Position numbers and translations under genes: made by a program. From Isoetes taiwanensis (Eukaryota; Streptophyta; Lycopodiopsida; Isoetales; Isoetaceae), in assembly GCA_021234155.1 (NCBI GenBank), contig JAJEKV010000013.1, positions 12,054,669-12,118,668 of the forward strand: a stretch of 64,000 bases of DNA, read 5' to 3'. Of this stretch, positions 22,561 through 34,358 are shown piece after piece (the first letter of the stretch is position 1; the number at the start of each line of letters is the position of its first letter). Below the pieces are notes generated by a model. It had not been told where the DNA came from. It did not search any database and saw only the letters and a program-made list of their open reading frames with translations.

Positions 22561-24587
22561 ATCAATTGTATGTATGTATGCACATATGCCAAACGTAATC
22601 CTTGGGTTGCGACCCCAAGGAGACCACTCTCTCCATCTGTACGTACATGGTTTAACTCATCCGCCAGGCCATCTTGCTCGGATGCGGAGTTACACGGCCA
22701 CCCCAGCCCTCCGAAGGTGGGCCGTAAATGCAACATGCCATCCGTCTAGCCACCTAGAACAGATGCGGAGTCTCACGGCCATTCCACCCCTCCGAAGATG
22801 GTCCGTTTGCAATGCAAGATGCAACCTCATCCATCATGACTTTACAAGATAGAATACCACCAATAACCTTACAGGTTGATCCAATACGAGATATCATAGA
22901 ATCCTCATGCATCTTACTTCCAAGAATAACCACAGAACAATGCAATACAATAGAATGAGGTTCATCAAGATATTTCATTCTACCTCATCATGACGTCTAG
23001 TGCCACAAGATGGTCCTTACCATATCCATAGCAAAAGAGATCATAACACCCATGCGCCATCTATTCTAGCATCATAGAATTCACATGCTACTCTAACAAC
23101 ATACTGGCGGTATACCTTCTATGGTATGGTTATCAAGCTAGCCTCTATTCTCAAAGCTTCCGTGAACTAGGCCATATACAATGGTACAACCCTGGAGCAA
23201 AGAACTCTATGATCCCACCCTATAGTAAGATATCTTAAAAAGGTTCGTAAGAGTCTTCATACTTAATTCATATTAGCTATCTAGGCGCACAAATAAACAC
23301 ACGCCACAATGGCCAGCATATAGGTCAAGATAGATAGGTTATCAACAATGCCATGGAGATACATACACAACGAGCCCTCCCACCAATAAAAGGCATGGCA
23401 CAATAGTTTTGGGCTGCCCCCTAAGTATAACCTAAAGCTATGCTCAATGCTTAGAATATAGCAACTTATCTCGATTATGGTTCATTCTACTAGTTAACTT
23501 GTTTACCACTGGACATAAACATGCTTCCGACTAAGCTCATAAGGTCCTATGGCTCCACTATGGCCAGAAGCTCTCATGCCGTTCAAGACCTCTCTTCCCT
23601 CAGCATCACACATTTGACATTTACCAATGATTCCTTTAGCTATACTAATATTCCATTCAATTCCCTACTTCTCTTCCCTAGCTTTTCTATAAATTCTACC
23701 AAGTGACCCAAGCCATGGAAAAACCCACATCAAACTTATGTACTTGTACAAACATTCCGTGTCAGAGACTAGCAAGACAGATAGTTTCATACAACTGTAC
23801 TAGTTTACCAAATTCCAAGACATGGCATATGATTAAGTTTCTCAAGAGGAGAGTTCAAGGTTCCCGGCTAGCTAGGATTTCGGCATCATAAGATTTATTG
23901 CCTAACAGGGTTTATTGATGGTAGGAACTCCAAGACCCAACTTAAGGCCCTAAGGCTTTAACTTTAATGGCAAAACCCAAAGGAATAGTTTTAATAGCTT
24001 AGAACGTGTCGCTAAATGATTTAATATGGTTCAAACCTTAAACACTAATTTAATATCTATATATGGGGATACCGGACCTTGGTATCCCCCTTAAAGAAAG
24101 TTATAGTAACAGGAAGAGCAACGGCAACCAAGGCGGCCAGCTCCCAGCTCCTCCAACTTGCTCTCTTCTTTCACAAAAAGCAGGCCTTGGCATCGAATTG
24201 GATTTACATAGCTTAAGACAGGCTTTTGCATTCCAACTGGAGCATGAAACTAAGATCAGCAATCCGAGGCCGGCAGACGTAAGGACGAGTTTCCATGAGA
24301 TAAGAATGGTTTCCTGCAGCCACTGTGGCCGATTTTCTACAAAGCAAGGAGCAGGATTCAGATGACCCAATCGGTTTGTATGGCGGATGAGAGACAGGGC
24401 TATCAATCGGCTCCCGTGAGATGGCTTTGCCCCTTCCATGATTCACAAAAATCAGAAATCACAACCCAATCCTCACACCAATAGAATCCCCACCTTAGTT
24501 CTTGGGATATGCCTCGCTCCAAATCGATATGTGCCTCCTTTGCATCCGGTTTCCGGTTCTCTTGTCTTCTCCACCTCCTTAACCGGC
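22561..24587. other. Left LTR body and decayed interior of the family-B element
   Basis: A diverged pair of units with 'gatgcggagt', 'cacggcca' and 'cctccgaag' lies at 22680-22730 and 22750-22805. The inner end of the left LTR could not be located. Open frames up to 112 residues near 24063-24439 have no recognisable domain. Confidence 0.4.
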
Positions 24588-24688
24588 GGCGTTTGGATCC
24601 AAGCATTCCCGGCCATTGATTCATGCCCCCTGTGATAAGGCGTTTGGATCCAAGCATTCCTGGCCATTGATTCATGCCCCGTGATAGG
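24588..24688. repeat. Tandem 51-bp duplication
   Basis: The unit beginning 'ggcgtttggatccaagcatt' at 24588 is repeated at 24639 with few differences. Further right (24770-24890) the word 'ctcgataatc' recurs several times. Confidence 0.85.
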
Positions 24689-24912
24689 GCATAACAGCAA
24701 TCAAAACTTACGGGAGGCACAAAGGCGTGCACAGCGGTGGGCGGGGCAAGCAGACTTCACGGGAGGGACATCCCCGAACCTATGATAATCGATCCGGACA
24801 GCCCGAACCTCGATAATCGAGTGTGCGGCCTCCCAAACCCTCGATAACCCATCTGCTGCGCCTGCCAACCCTCGATAATCCAGCAATGGATGAGGCAGCC
24901 TTGCTCGGGTTA

Positions 24913-25012
24913 AAGGGATAAACACCGGCCGCCCATTACCTCAGATAAACCGGCTCGCCTCCGGGCTCGCCGGTTTATCCGAGGTAATGGGGCTCGTGGG
25001 TGTTTATCCCCT
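24913..25012. repeat. Foldback with arms of about 40 bp
   Basis: The arm 'agggataaacacc', 'cccattacctcagataaacc' at 24914-24954 pairs with 'ggtttatccgaggtaatggg', 'ggtgtttatcccct' at 24969-25012 around a 14-base GC-rich loop. It could be a MITE or a regulatory hairpin of the family-B element; no target duplication was seen. Confidence 0.7.
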
Positions 25013-25329
25013 TCTTCTCCCATTCGGCCAGCTCCTCCCTCCTCTTATATAAGCTTTGCTTAGGTGATCAAATCTCCACCTGGAAATCTATCCTGCTGCC
25101 AGAGCATCTCGCCAGATGCCCATTCGGCATGCTGGGGTGCCAGATTTTGCATGGCTTCCCTTAATCAGGCAAATTGGGATTTCTGATATTCGCAACACAG
25201 GTTATGATTTTGGTAGCCCCGCTTTTATGGTGCTCACCAAATTTGAAAAGACAATATAGGACCCCTTAACATTACACAATGTTTAGATAAAGATAAGTTT
25301 GCTAAAACTATACCCCCAAGGTCACTAGG

Positions 25330-25592
25330 TTAGTTACATTCTTCCCTTGTAAAATTCAACTCATGTCCTCATGAGTTACTTGAGGTACAACTGCTTGAAT
25401 GCGGTCTAACACTTCTTCTATTACTTTTAAATGCAAAAGACTAACCTTTAGCCAACTCTAGGGTTTTACGTCTCTTGTCCACATATGGCTTTTCGCGACT
25501 CTGAGCTTCTGATGCAGTGTCCTAAATTGCACATTTCTGCCACAATAGCAATAGGACATGGGTATTCCTAGTACCCTTCCACATTATAGAAC

Positions 25593-25595
<3 letters not shown>
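25330..25595 (-). pseudogene. Gypsy integrase C-terminal fragment, left side
   Basis: The minus strand reads AQSREKPYVDKRRKTLELAKG at about 25530-25460. This matches the linker before the barrel domain of plant gypsy integrases (typically SRQKSYADKRR). It then reaches a stop and a purine-rich 'acaagggaagaatg' near 25345, which may be close to the polypurine tract. The upstream part lies on the far side of the L1 at 33374-33440. Confidence 0.6.
25586..25595. other. Target-site duplication of the L1, left copy
   Basis: ATAGAACAAC here is repeated at 33362-33371, directly outside the poly-T end and the presumed 5' end of the L1. Confidence 0.7.
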
Positions 25596-25633
<38 letters not shown>

Positions 25634-25983
25634 AGAGTAAGAGTAGATTTTTCCATTAATCAAGAAACACAATACATAGGTCTGCTTAGATCAGCAGATT
25701 TGAGCATAGTAAAGGTCTTTAACTATAAACCTCCAACATAATGTAAAGAGGTATAGGTCAAGAGTACATGAAAAAGATATCAAGTCTGGAAAAGAGCTGA
25801 GTTGATCAAAGGATAACTGTTATGTAAAGACAGTCTTCAAAAATGTGGAGAGATCACGACCCCAACCAATAATTATTGTTAACACCTGAAAAAAACCAAC
25901 CAAAATTCTGCCAGATTAGGAGATACTATTGAGCAATTGATGTCTCTGCAGATTTGGGAAAGGAGTCAGAGGCAAATATAAGG

Positions 25984-26445
25984 CTACTGAGTCTGAAGTG
26001 AGAGAGAGTCAAGCTTAGAGTTAAAGTAGGCATAAAAGGAGGCAGCAGATCCAAAAGTGTAGCCATCAGCAGTTTGCTCAGCAATTATATCCAAACAAGA
26101 GAGGTCAGACTCACTCAAGCAAAGCAAGGAGCCATATAAATCTGCCAACAATCTGTGAGTATAGTACTGCTCCCTGAATCTTGAAAATTGGTCCTCAGTC
26201 ATATAATGGTGATACATGGAGAGGAAATCAAACATATAATAAACTTGCACCACTTCTCTACAGAACATTCTTGCTAAAGCTGTATCCAGATTTTCTTCCT
26301 TTTCAGAAAGTTTGCTGAAGAACAGGTTCAGATCATGGTCAGCATCCTTTTTGAGGAGATTGTCTTCCATTTCACCCAAGCTCTCTTTACATTTCTTCAA
26401 GTAAGCTAACATCATCACCAAAAGCAGAATTAGAATTGATAACAT
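25984..26445 (-). pseudogene. L1 ORF2 C-terminal extension or third ORF
   Basis: An open frame of 153 residues follows the zinc-binding end of ORF2. After a hydrophobic start (probably read out of frame) it is acidic and helical-looking: GEMEDNLLKKDADHDLNLFF, then FSKLSEKEENLDTALARMF, then YYTHRLLADLYGSLLCLSES. It overlaps the end of the preceding frame (26575-26387). The likeliest history is an ORF2 tail of about 200 residues beyond the usual end, now separated by a frameshift. I recognise no domain. It ends at a stop at 25984, 350 bases before the poly-A tail. Confidence 0.5.
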
Positions 26446-29180
26446 TGAAATTGGCTACAAATAAATCAAAAGACCCCCTGAAAAGACCAACAAAATCCCA
26501 TTTTCTATCATATTTATCAGTCAACTTCCTCTTGTGTGCTGAGGCAGTGGACTCAACATCAAGTTGAAAATGCAATTTAATCCAGAAGATAGAGAAATTC
26601 TTTTTGCCATAAACTACTCTATTTCTTGCCTTCTAGATGTTCCAAAGAGCAATAAACATGATAGCACAATCATTTTGGATGTAAGACAACAAATTTCCTG
26701 AGATCTTGTTTGACCCAACTTTTCATCAAACCAAGACCAGAAAGGATTGAGTTTAGGACAGATAAAAATGTGCTCAAGATCTTCTTCCAAATTACAATCA
26801 AGCTGGCACAAGGCAGAAATATTAACATTCCTGAATGAAAGAAGCTGTAAATTAGGAATGCTTTTATTGGCCAGCAGCCAAATAAAGAAGTTGACCTTAG
26901 GGAAGCAGTAAGAGTTCCAAACTTCATGAAAAAGAGACTTGACTTCATCCACAGAAATAGACCATTTAAGACCAGCTTTGGAAGGATTGCCATTACTGTT
27001 AATAGCAGAATAAATTTGAATGACCTTATATAGGCACTTACCTTCAATGCTCCAATTGGTTGCCTTAGGGACAACATTATTTAACCAAACCTGAGGAAGG
27101 ATCGACTTAATATGCAAATAGATCTTTTTGTCACTAGAAGTACCATGGATTATGTTTTTTAGATTGGTCCAAGAGATGAGCTTATTATTCATGTATAGGT
27201 CACTTAAGAAAAGGAGACCATGTTCAGACCATTTTTTATAAATTCTCGGATGTCTCAAAGGAAGAACTTTATTAGGATGATTCCTTAGAATTGGGTTCCA
27301 GAAAATAGTCATGTGCAAGTTAAGACCTTGAGGATCATCATATTCATAAGCAGACTGCACTTTATTCCAAGCCATTATGAAGTTCCTCATAAGAGAGGAA
27401 GTATTTGCACCAGCCTGGAGAACATTAAAACAAGAATCAAGTAAAATATGATCAATTGTAGGATGGCCAACCGGGTGAGAGCATGAGAGCCAGTATCTAA
27501 TAAACTGAGATGATGGACCAGAATTGTTCATGAAAGACTTCCATATGTATTTGCCAGCCAGAGCACAAGCTTGCAGATAAAGATCCTTGCAGCCTAGACC
27601 ACCATGTTTTTTGGGTTTGGTAATATATTTCCACCCTACTAAATGAGAACCTTTCCAGATAAACTTTCTGATAGTCTTTTCAATCTCAGAATAAATTGAC
27701 TTAGGGGCCACTAAAGCAGAAAAGAAATAAATATTGGTGCCAGCCAGGACTGAATTAGCAATAATAGATCTGCCAGCAAAGGATAATCCACCTCTAAAAT
27801 TATTTAGCTTCTTTCTAATTCTGTCAATTATAGGCTGCCATAAGCCTTTAAGACTAGGATTGAGAGACAAAGGCATACCTAAAAGAGTGGAGGCATGATT
27901 AGTATTGACAACCTTAAGATTAGCAAAATTTGGCTGGATATTATCACCAATGATTACACATTTAGCCAAATTTAAGTGGACCCCAGAAGCAGCTGAGAAT
28001 TGATTGATAATGTCAAGAAAGAAATCAATGTTTGAGATATCAGCATCTAAGAAGGCAAAAGTATCATCAGCATATTGAGAAAGAGTTAGGAACTCCTCAC
28101 TATTTGGCAATTTGAGACCCTTAATTATCCCAAGCTCCTTAAAATGAAGAACAGCCTTTGTAAGCATTTCAGCTACTATCAGAAATAAGTAGGGGGCAAG
28201 AGGGCAACCTTGTCTGACTCCTCTAGATAAAGGAAAGAATTGAGAGGGGGAACCATTAAGAATGACAGCAGAATGAGAATAAGCATTCAAACCATGAATC
28301 AAAAGCCTTAGCTTAGGGTGAAAACCAAATTTGGAGAGAGCAAGATCAAGAAAATCCCATCTCACTGTATCAAAAGCTCTCTTAAAATCTAGTTTAAGAA
28401 GCACACAATTTTGTTTGGAGATGCTATTCCAATGAAGACCTTCCATAGCAGTGATATAATTGTCCAGAATAAACCTGTTAGGCAGAAAGGCTGACTGATA
28501 AAGAGATATGTTCTTCTGCAGATATGATTTGATCCTATTTGCAATTATCTTGGCACAGATCTTGTAAGAGGTATTAGTTAAGGAGATTGGCCTCCAATCC
28601 GAGAAAGCAGATGGGTTATCCACTTTAGGAATGAGAGAAATAAAACCAGCTGAGATTGAAGGATGCAAATAGTTGACCTCCCAAAAACCTGTAACCATGG
28701 AGATGATATCAAATTTAAGAATATCCCAAAAGTGGACATAGAATTCACTTGGAAGGCCATCAGGACCAGGGGACTTGCCTCTGCCAAAGGATCTAAGAAC
28801 CTTAAAAATCTCATCTTCCCTAGGAGGGGCCACAATAGAATCTTCCATAGAATCAATAGAGGATGGAATCACCACATTAAGCAGATCTAGAAAATTCCTT
28901 TCTTTGACAGAGTCAATTTGCTGAGCTGGAGTTTTGGAAAAAAGGGTGGCATAGTTATCTTGGAAGAAAGATTTGATAAGCTTAGGATCATCCAGAGATA
29001 TTCCAGTGTCAGTCCTAACTTGAGTGATAGCATTTCTGAGGAGTCTGACTTTGGCCATTTTAGAAAAGAAACTGGAGCTACCATAGTCCATGTCTTTATT
29101 AAATTTAAGCTTGCATTTGATAGATGAGCTTTTAGCCTCAATTTCCTCAACACTTTTAAGATAATTCTCAAGAAGGATTT
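26387..29180 (-). pseudogene. L1 ORF2: reverse transcriptase and zf-RVT domain
   Basis: An 825-residue frame (29091-26614, open in frame from about 29177) carries the full plant L1 reverse transcriptase. Motifs in order include GRGKSPGPDGLPSEFY, FISLIPK, RPISLTN, LLKLDFKRAFDTVRW, RGVRQGCPLAPYLF and QYADDTFAF (catalytic YADD). After these comes the zinc-binding reverse-transcriptase domain: FPKVNFFIWLLANKSIPN, C-x3-C and HIFICPK. It then leaves frame; the original sequence continues as ALWNI, a TAG in place of the usual tryptophan, and KARNRVVYGKKNFS to about 26387. The catalytic core looks intact, but the frame is separated from the endonuclease by a frameshift near 29170, so the polyprotein cannot be made. 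Confidence 0.9.
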
Positions 29181-30173
29181 AGGTTGTGAGGATCTTCTTG
29201 CAGGAGAGATCTGATATCCCTCATCTTGGAGACCAGTTGCTCTTTCTCATTGATTTTAGCCATATGTTTGCTTTTAGACCAATCCTTAATCCAGCTCTTG
29301 ATCTTCTTAATTTTGCCATAAAAACTTTTCATTGACTGCTGATTACCTTCATCAGGGATATGGAGATAGAATTCCTTGAAGTCTCTAACAAAGGAATCAT
29401 TTTCAAGAAGTGCACAATTAAATTTATAAGAAACATTTCCATCCCTAGGAATTTGGGTCAACTGTTTAGTGCATAAGAATTGGGGCTGATGGTCAGAAAT
29501 AATATTACCTTCATCACTAGTAACATAGCAATTATCCCAGAGAGAGGAGATTGGACTGCAAACATAGAATCTATCCAGGGTACAATAGACTCTTTTGTCA
29601 CCTTTTTGCTTATTGGACTAAGTAAAAGAAGTAGTAGAGGAGGGCACATAAACCAAAGAGGTGTCCGAAATAAATGAATCCCAATTAGTTCTCTCAATAG
29701 TAGACACATTAAGATGATTGCCAAGCTTCATATTCCAGGAGGGAGTATTATTGAAGTCCCCCCCCAACAATCCAGTCCAAAGTAGGATTATTATACATCC
29801 AAGTTCTAATTTCAGACCAAAGTAATTCCCTTTCTTTTGGGCAGGTGGAGGCATAAATATTGATAACCCCAAAGATAGAATCTTGTAATTGAAAAGTAAC
29901 AGCTTGCCACATTTTAGAGGGGGAGTTAAAGAAAGAGAGATGTTTCAGATTTTTCCATATCATTATAATACCTCCACTTCTACCAGAGGCCTCAATCCAG
30001 GTGGAAGAGGCTCCAGGCTAAATCCAGTCTCCAAGATTGGAAATTTCAAATTTAGGAAGCTTAACTTCCTGGAGCAAAATTATATCAGAGTTATAGTTTC
30101 TAAGTTGGGAAATAGCTCTTCTTCTTTTGATTGGGCCTTTAATACCTCTAACATTCCAGGAGATGATCTTCAT
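29168..30173 (-). pseudogene. L1 ORF2: APE endonuclease and spacer, broken
   Basis: ORF2 starts at ATG 30173 with MKIISWNVRGIKGPIKRRRA, then DIILLQEVKLP, the standard N-terminus of plant L1 endonucleases. A TAG follows in GDWI* near 30018. Next are SGGIIMIW, INIYASTCPKERELLW and DWIVGG. A run of eight G at 29758-29765 (seven would keep frame into GDFNNTPSW) causes a frameshift. The catalytic SDHQP motif lies near 29498, followed by a lysine-rich spacer to 29168, where another shift separates it from the reverse transcriptase. Known lesions are thus one stop and at least two frameshifts. Confidence 0.85.
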
Positions 30174-30215
30174 GGATAACTTAGGAAGGACAGAAAGATA
30201 ATGGTAGGGGAAAGA

Positions 30216-30925
30216 TTAAGATCTATTAAGTTTCTTTTTCACTTTCCCTTTCCTAATTTTACTTCTTGTGTTGGCAGCAGGAGTATTATGTAAATTTATG
30301 AGCTCCGACAAGGGAGTATCATATTTTTTGGCTTTAGCCAATTTTTTCTCCCGAGTAGAATTAGGCCTGGCGATATCCTCTTGAAGAGGACACTCAACTA
30401 GAAATTTATCCCCTTCCCAGTTCTCTTTATCAATTTCTTCATCACTAGCATCAGAAACCCCTCCAGGGATGAATTCAAACATTTTGTTTATACTAGCAGG
30501 TTGATCACAAATAATGTTAGAAGTTTCCATATAATTATGACAAGGAGGAGAGAAAACCTGACCTGATAGTTCAGCAGCCACCTCATGAGCTTCCTCTAGA
30601 TATTGCTGGAGTTCTCCTTTTTGAGTATCTCTTCACAATGATCCTGACCATGATCATAATCCACCAGCTCTCTTTCTGGAGTATCTTGCACAATCTCTTC
30701 ATCCATAATGTTAAAATGGCATGCTTGCTGTGGTTGAGAGCAGAGTCCCTCTTGCAAGGATGCTAATTGCTCAGCAATATTTCTATCTATGAGAGATGGT
30801 GGAGGGAGAAAGGGATCAGAGGCTGGGGAGAGATCAATAAAGGGGGACTGGCAATGGTTGTTTAGGTCATCAAATGAATTGCCCAATAATACATCCAAAT
30901 CCATCTCAGAATTAAGGTTAGCCAA
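30216..30925 (-). pseudogene. L1 ORF1 C-terminal region in two frames
   Basis: Minus frames 30925-30596 and 30581-30216 encode acidic, low-complexity sequence (FIDLSPASDPFLPPPS, GVSDASDEEIDKENWEG) ending in a basic NTRSKIRKGKVKKKLNRS tail just 43 bases before ORF2. This is typical of the variable C-terminus of plant L1 ORF1 proteins. The frame change between the pieces and the gap back to 31119 indicate decay. Confidence 0.6.
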
Positions 30926-31118
30926 TACTTGAAATTAGTTGGTATTACCATTTAGATGTTTGATGTTGTCCCTTGAGTCTTCATGAGGAGGATTACATGA
31001 AACCTTGCTCCTCTCATTTGGCTTGGAGTGATTATTATCACTTGCTGTAACAGGAATTGGAGCAGGCACCATTTCCACCAAAGTATCTTTAGGATCAATA
31101 ACCTCACAAAGGAGCTGA
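30926..31118. other. Decayed ORF1 interior
   Basis: Contains stops in all minus frames between the two open parts of ORF1. Confidence 0.4.
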
Positions 31119-32695
31119 TCATTGATTTAAGATCTTATCATGCTTGTTTTTCCTGATTAATGAACTACTCTTACCCCTGTTAGAGTTCAAGTAGTGAGAA
31201 CTCTGATTATTTATGCCAGAGTTTTTGGCATCCAAAATGATCTTGTTTAAAGTATCATGTAGACTGTTAACCTTGTCAATGCCATTAACTGAGGATCCAG
31301 CATTATGAAGCACCTTTACTTGTTGAGAACCCTTTCCAAAAGTTCCATCATGAGCATTGTTTCTGGCAGGAGGTGCATCCACTGTCATAACATTTTGAGA
31401 CTGGGAGTCTTTCGGTTTTTTCTTTCTCTGGATTCTTTTATAGCTGCCATTGACTTTGGTCCACTGAAACTCTTTATCTTTAGATATTATGCTTGGAGGG
31501 CTAATATCCCTATTCATATTTGGAGAGTCATGATCACTAGCTGAGTCACAAGGTATTTGTATTTTCTGCTGTCCATTGACTATCCTGTTGCTGCTTTCCA
31601 TGAGATTGACTTGTTGTTTGACTTGCTGTTTGACTTGCTGTTTGACTTGCTGTTGACTTCTTTATCATCAGTCTGATTTATGTTCTTGGCTGAGGTAGGT
31701 GAATTCTCCTTGCAAGATTCATACCAGAAGTGTCTGACCCTACAGTTTTGACAATGAGGAGGCAAACCAGACCATCTAAGGGAAAGAGAGGCTTTTTGGC
31801 CAAACACATCAAGAAAAGGAATTTGGAGAGGGACATCTTTGGATATATCAATTTGGACAATTGATTTGGGTGGCCTATAGGGAGAATATTCAGTGCATAT
31901 ATAAGATCCAATTGACCCAAAAAGTAGTTTGAGACAGTCTTCATTCCAGTAGATTGGATTCAATCCATGCAGTGTGGTAGAGGCTACACAAAGATTATCC
32001 AAATTGGCAACCTCAAATTTGGGATCCCATTTGAGAAAGGTGAGTTGGAAGGACTCCAGAGGCAAAGGACCTCGATTTAGTAAAAGATTGGCAGTTCTTC
32101 TGTTACCACATTCAATCATAACATAAGGAGATTGAAGCCAATAAACAGCATTAATAAGAATTTCTTTATGGAGATTCAAGCAAAAGTCCCAGAGTTTATC
32201 AAGCTTGATACCGTGTTTATTGACTTTAACAATAACAGCCGAGTCATGAAAAGAATTCAGTTTCGCATGAACAGAGGGAAGGTCCAAAGAAATACCTTTG
32301 AAAGTGACTGATTTCATAGCTTTGAAAGCTGGATTGAAAGAACGAATTGTCCCGATAGCATTTGTAAAAGATTTGTCCGAGAATTTTTGCTGTTCCGGCC
32401 GTTTATCACCATAGGGGAGAGGAACTTGACGAACCGGATCCATGCATGGCAATTGGCCTCTATAGTCGGGATCCTTAGACAAATTGTCCCAGCATGGGAC
32501 TTTGAAAGATAGAGGATCCATAGAAGACTGTCCATTTAAGGAGTTAGCAAAATCACCAAAGAAAATGACATTTTTTGGGTTTTCTTGAAAAGACCTTAGT
32601 TGTTTAAGAAGATCGGAGCGGTCGGAGGGCTCAAGATCAGCAAAAGCGTGAAGGATAGAGAGAAATTTAGGGTAATTTTTGTTTATAAGAGCCAT
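31119..32695 (-). pseudogene. L1 ORF1: RNA-binding (DUF4283-like) and zinc-knuckle protein
   Basis: The first 371 residues (32695-31580) start at an ATG. They contain the region conserved in plant L1 ORF1 proteins: KSVTFKGISLDLPSVHAKLN, LINAVYWLQSPYVMIECGN, LPLESFQLTFLKWDPKFE, and IVQIDISKDVPLQIPFLDVF. A knuckle-like CQNCRVRHFWYESC follows, with spacing C-x2-C-x3-H-x5-C instead of the usual x4/x4. A serine/asparagine/lysine repeat (NSKSNSKSNSKSNNKS, from a 12-bp DNA repeat) follows at 31620-31660. The frame then changes, and the protein continues in 31601-31119 with KEFQWTKVNGSYKRIQRKKK. Expansion of the 12-bp repeat may have caused the shift. Confidence 0.75.
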
Positions 32696-33361
32696 CTAGA
32701 AAGAACCAGGTGGAAACTACAAAAGCAGATTGAACATGTGCGAAATAGCAGGAGGGAACATCAAAGGGCAAAAGACAACAGGGAGACGAGCAAATTTGAA
32801 ATTAAAGAAGGTGGAAAGCCGTACTCAAAGCCTAGACTAAGGGAACCTACACTAAAGGATGAATCATTGCTTGGAGTACACCTTAACCACGATTTTTGAA
32901 TCACTCCACCCACAATGCACATGAAAAATCCCGGAAGCAGAGACCTCTTTTTTTCCCCACAAATTCCTGAAGCCAAGAGTCGACAATTTCTACCTCAAAT
33001 TGCACTGAGCTTGGTACAAACGAGTATTCTGGAATGAAAAGATCTTCTGGGAAAAATTGTTCCGAGACCAAAGAATTCCACAGAACCACATAAGATCCTT
33101 TCAAAAAACCACAGGTTAATCTGGCATTATGCTTGATAATTGCAAAGATCTTGGTGTCCATCTGTAGGGAAAATTAAGGGGAATCATGTGAAAAGCTAGC
33201 TCCTACAAGGCTGGCAGTCCTAATCCAGTAATTGCTTCAGATAGAAGCTCGGATTAACACAACAGATCAAGAATTTGGTTTGAATCTAATAAGACAAAAG
33301 ATTCAAGAAAATTGGCGCACATTGCTGACGTGTCCTTCATTGCCGGAAACTCCAGGAGATC
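32696..33361 (-). other. L1 5' leader
   Basis: This is 666 bp between the target duplication and the ORF1 start. It presumably holds the internal promoter, but no element is recognisable by eye. Confidence 0.55.
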
Positions 33362-33371
33362 ATAGAACAAC
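33362..33371. other. Target-site duplication of the L1, right copy
   Basis: ATAGAACAAC, matching 25586-25595. Beyond it the gypsy integrase sequence resumes. Confidence 0.7.
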
Positions 33372-34344
33372 TTCCTTATTAACCCATATAGGCTTAAGCT
33401 CCATTATTTCTGTCCAAATTGGTGTAGTCCCAACTTAATCTACCACATACTCAAAATAACTAAGTGCATCAACCTTGCCACTAGCATGTATAAAGTTTGG
33501 AACTAAACTTAACTTCACTATTTATACTAAAATTCCAAGCAACAAGTTTGAATTATTTACTACAGATGTCCAAGATAACGTAGCAAACATCTGCATAGGG
33601 TTAATCTACTTTTTTCTATTAAGGATAAAATAGCACACTATGAAATACTAGCCCACTATGGAAAGAGAGATACTCAGCTCGGACTAGATATGTATTCATA
33701 TGACACATCTTGGGTGGCCAAATCCAAGAGTGACAAATGAAAATATAATCACATCCCCCATCTGTGTATCTTATGGCTATACAACCCGCACAAGTAAATT
33801 AAAAGGAACCTAAAAGATTACGAACATAGTTTATTATGACTTATCACAAAAAGAACCTACTCAACATAGCTAACAACTTCCTAAACCCTTGAGTTTACCT
33901 CTTTAAGCACTGTTCATGGGCCCTCACAACCCTAGCATTGATTTTGCTAAAACACTACAACTCCCTACACATGGTCTACTTTAAATCGCGGTAACGTGGT
34001 CCACCATTAGACAATCTATAAGTTATAGAAATTTGTAGGAACATACCTTCACAATTATCATGGCCCGCTGTTCATGCCTTGCATGAAAGCATCCTTCTTA
34101 ACATTTCATCCCATTTTTCTGTAACTTTCGACCAAACTTAGCTCCTTGATGAACTGCATTCCGTTAGCTTTTCTACCTTACATAATTAAAACATAAGATA
34201 CTATCACTTCCTTAGACCTATGTTCGTTTCTTGCTCCTCTTAACTCATCTTGGCTGGTGCATTTACCAAACAACACACCGTTCTACTTTATAGTAGAATC
34301 TCTTGAACTCTTAGCCCCATGGCCCGAGGGTGTCGGAACTTTTC
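33372..34344 (-). other. Family-B gypsy interior, mostly unreadable
   Basis: On the minus strand 33440-33374 gives fragments fitting the integrase upstream of the L1 insertion. The rest has no legible gag, protease or reverse transcriptase. An intact element would need 4-5 kb here, so a large deletion is inferred. Confidence 0.4.
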
Positions 34345-34356
34345 GCTCTGATACCA
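34345..34356 (-). other. Primer-binding site of the family-B element
   Basis: GCTCTGATACCA is the reverse complement of TGGTATCAGAGC. It lies two bases from the LTR start at 34359, fixing the element's orientation as minus. Confidence 0.85.
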
Positions 34357-34358
34357 AC

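Larger units (their letters stand above)
25596..33361 (-). mobile_element. Near full-length plant L1 retrotransposon
   Basis: On the minus strand the 7.77 kb element starts just inside the ATAGAACAAC duplication at 33361. It has a 666-base leader, ORF1 from 32695, ORF2 from 30173, a 3' UTR after 25984 and a 37-base poly-A tail (T run at 25596-25632). Both ends and nearly all coding sequence are present, with a modest number of frameshifts and stops, so it is the youngest large insertion in the window. It interrupts the integrase of the family-B gypsy element. Confidence 0.85.

Noticed and set aside
29889..30179. 96-residue plus ORF
   Set aside because: Antisense of the L1 endonuclease start, which is clearly readable on the minus strand.
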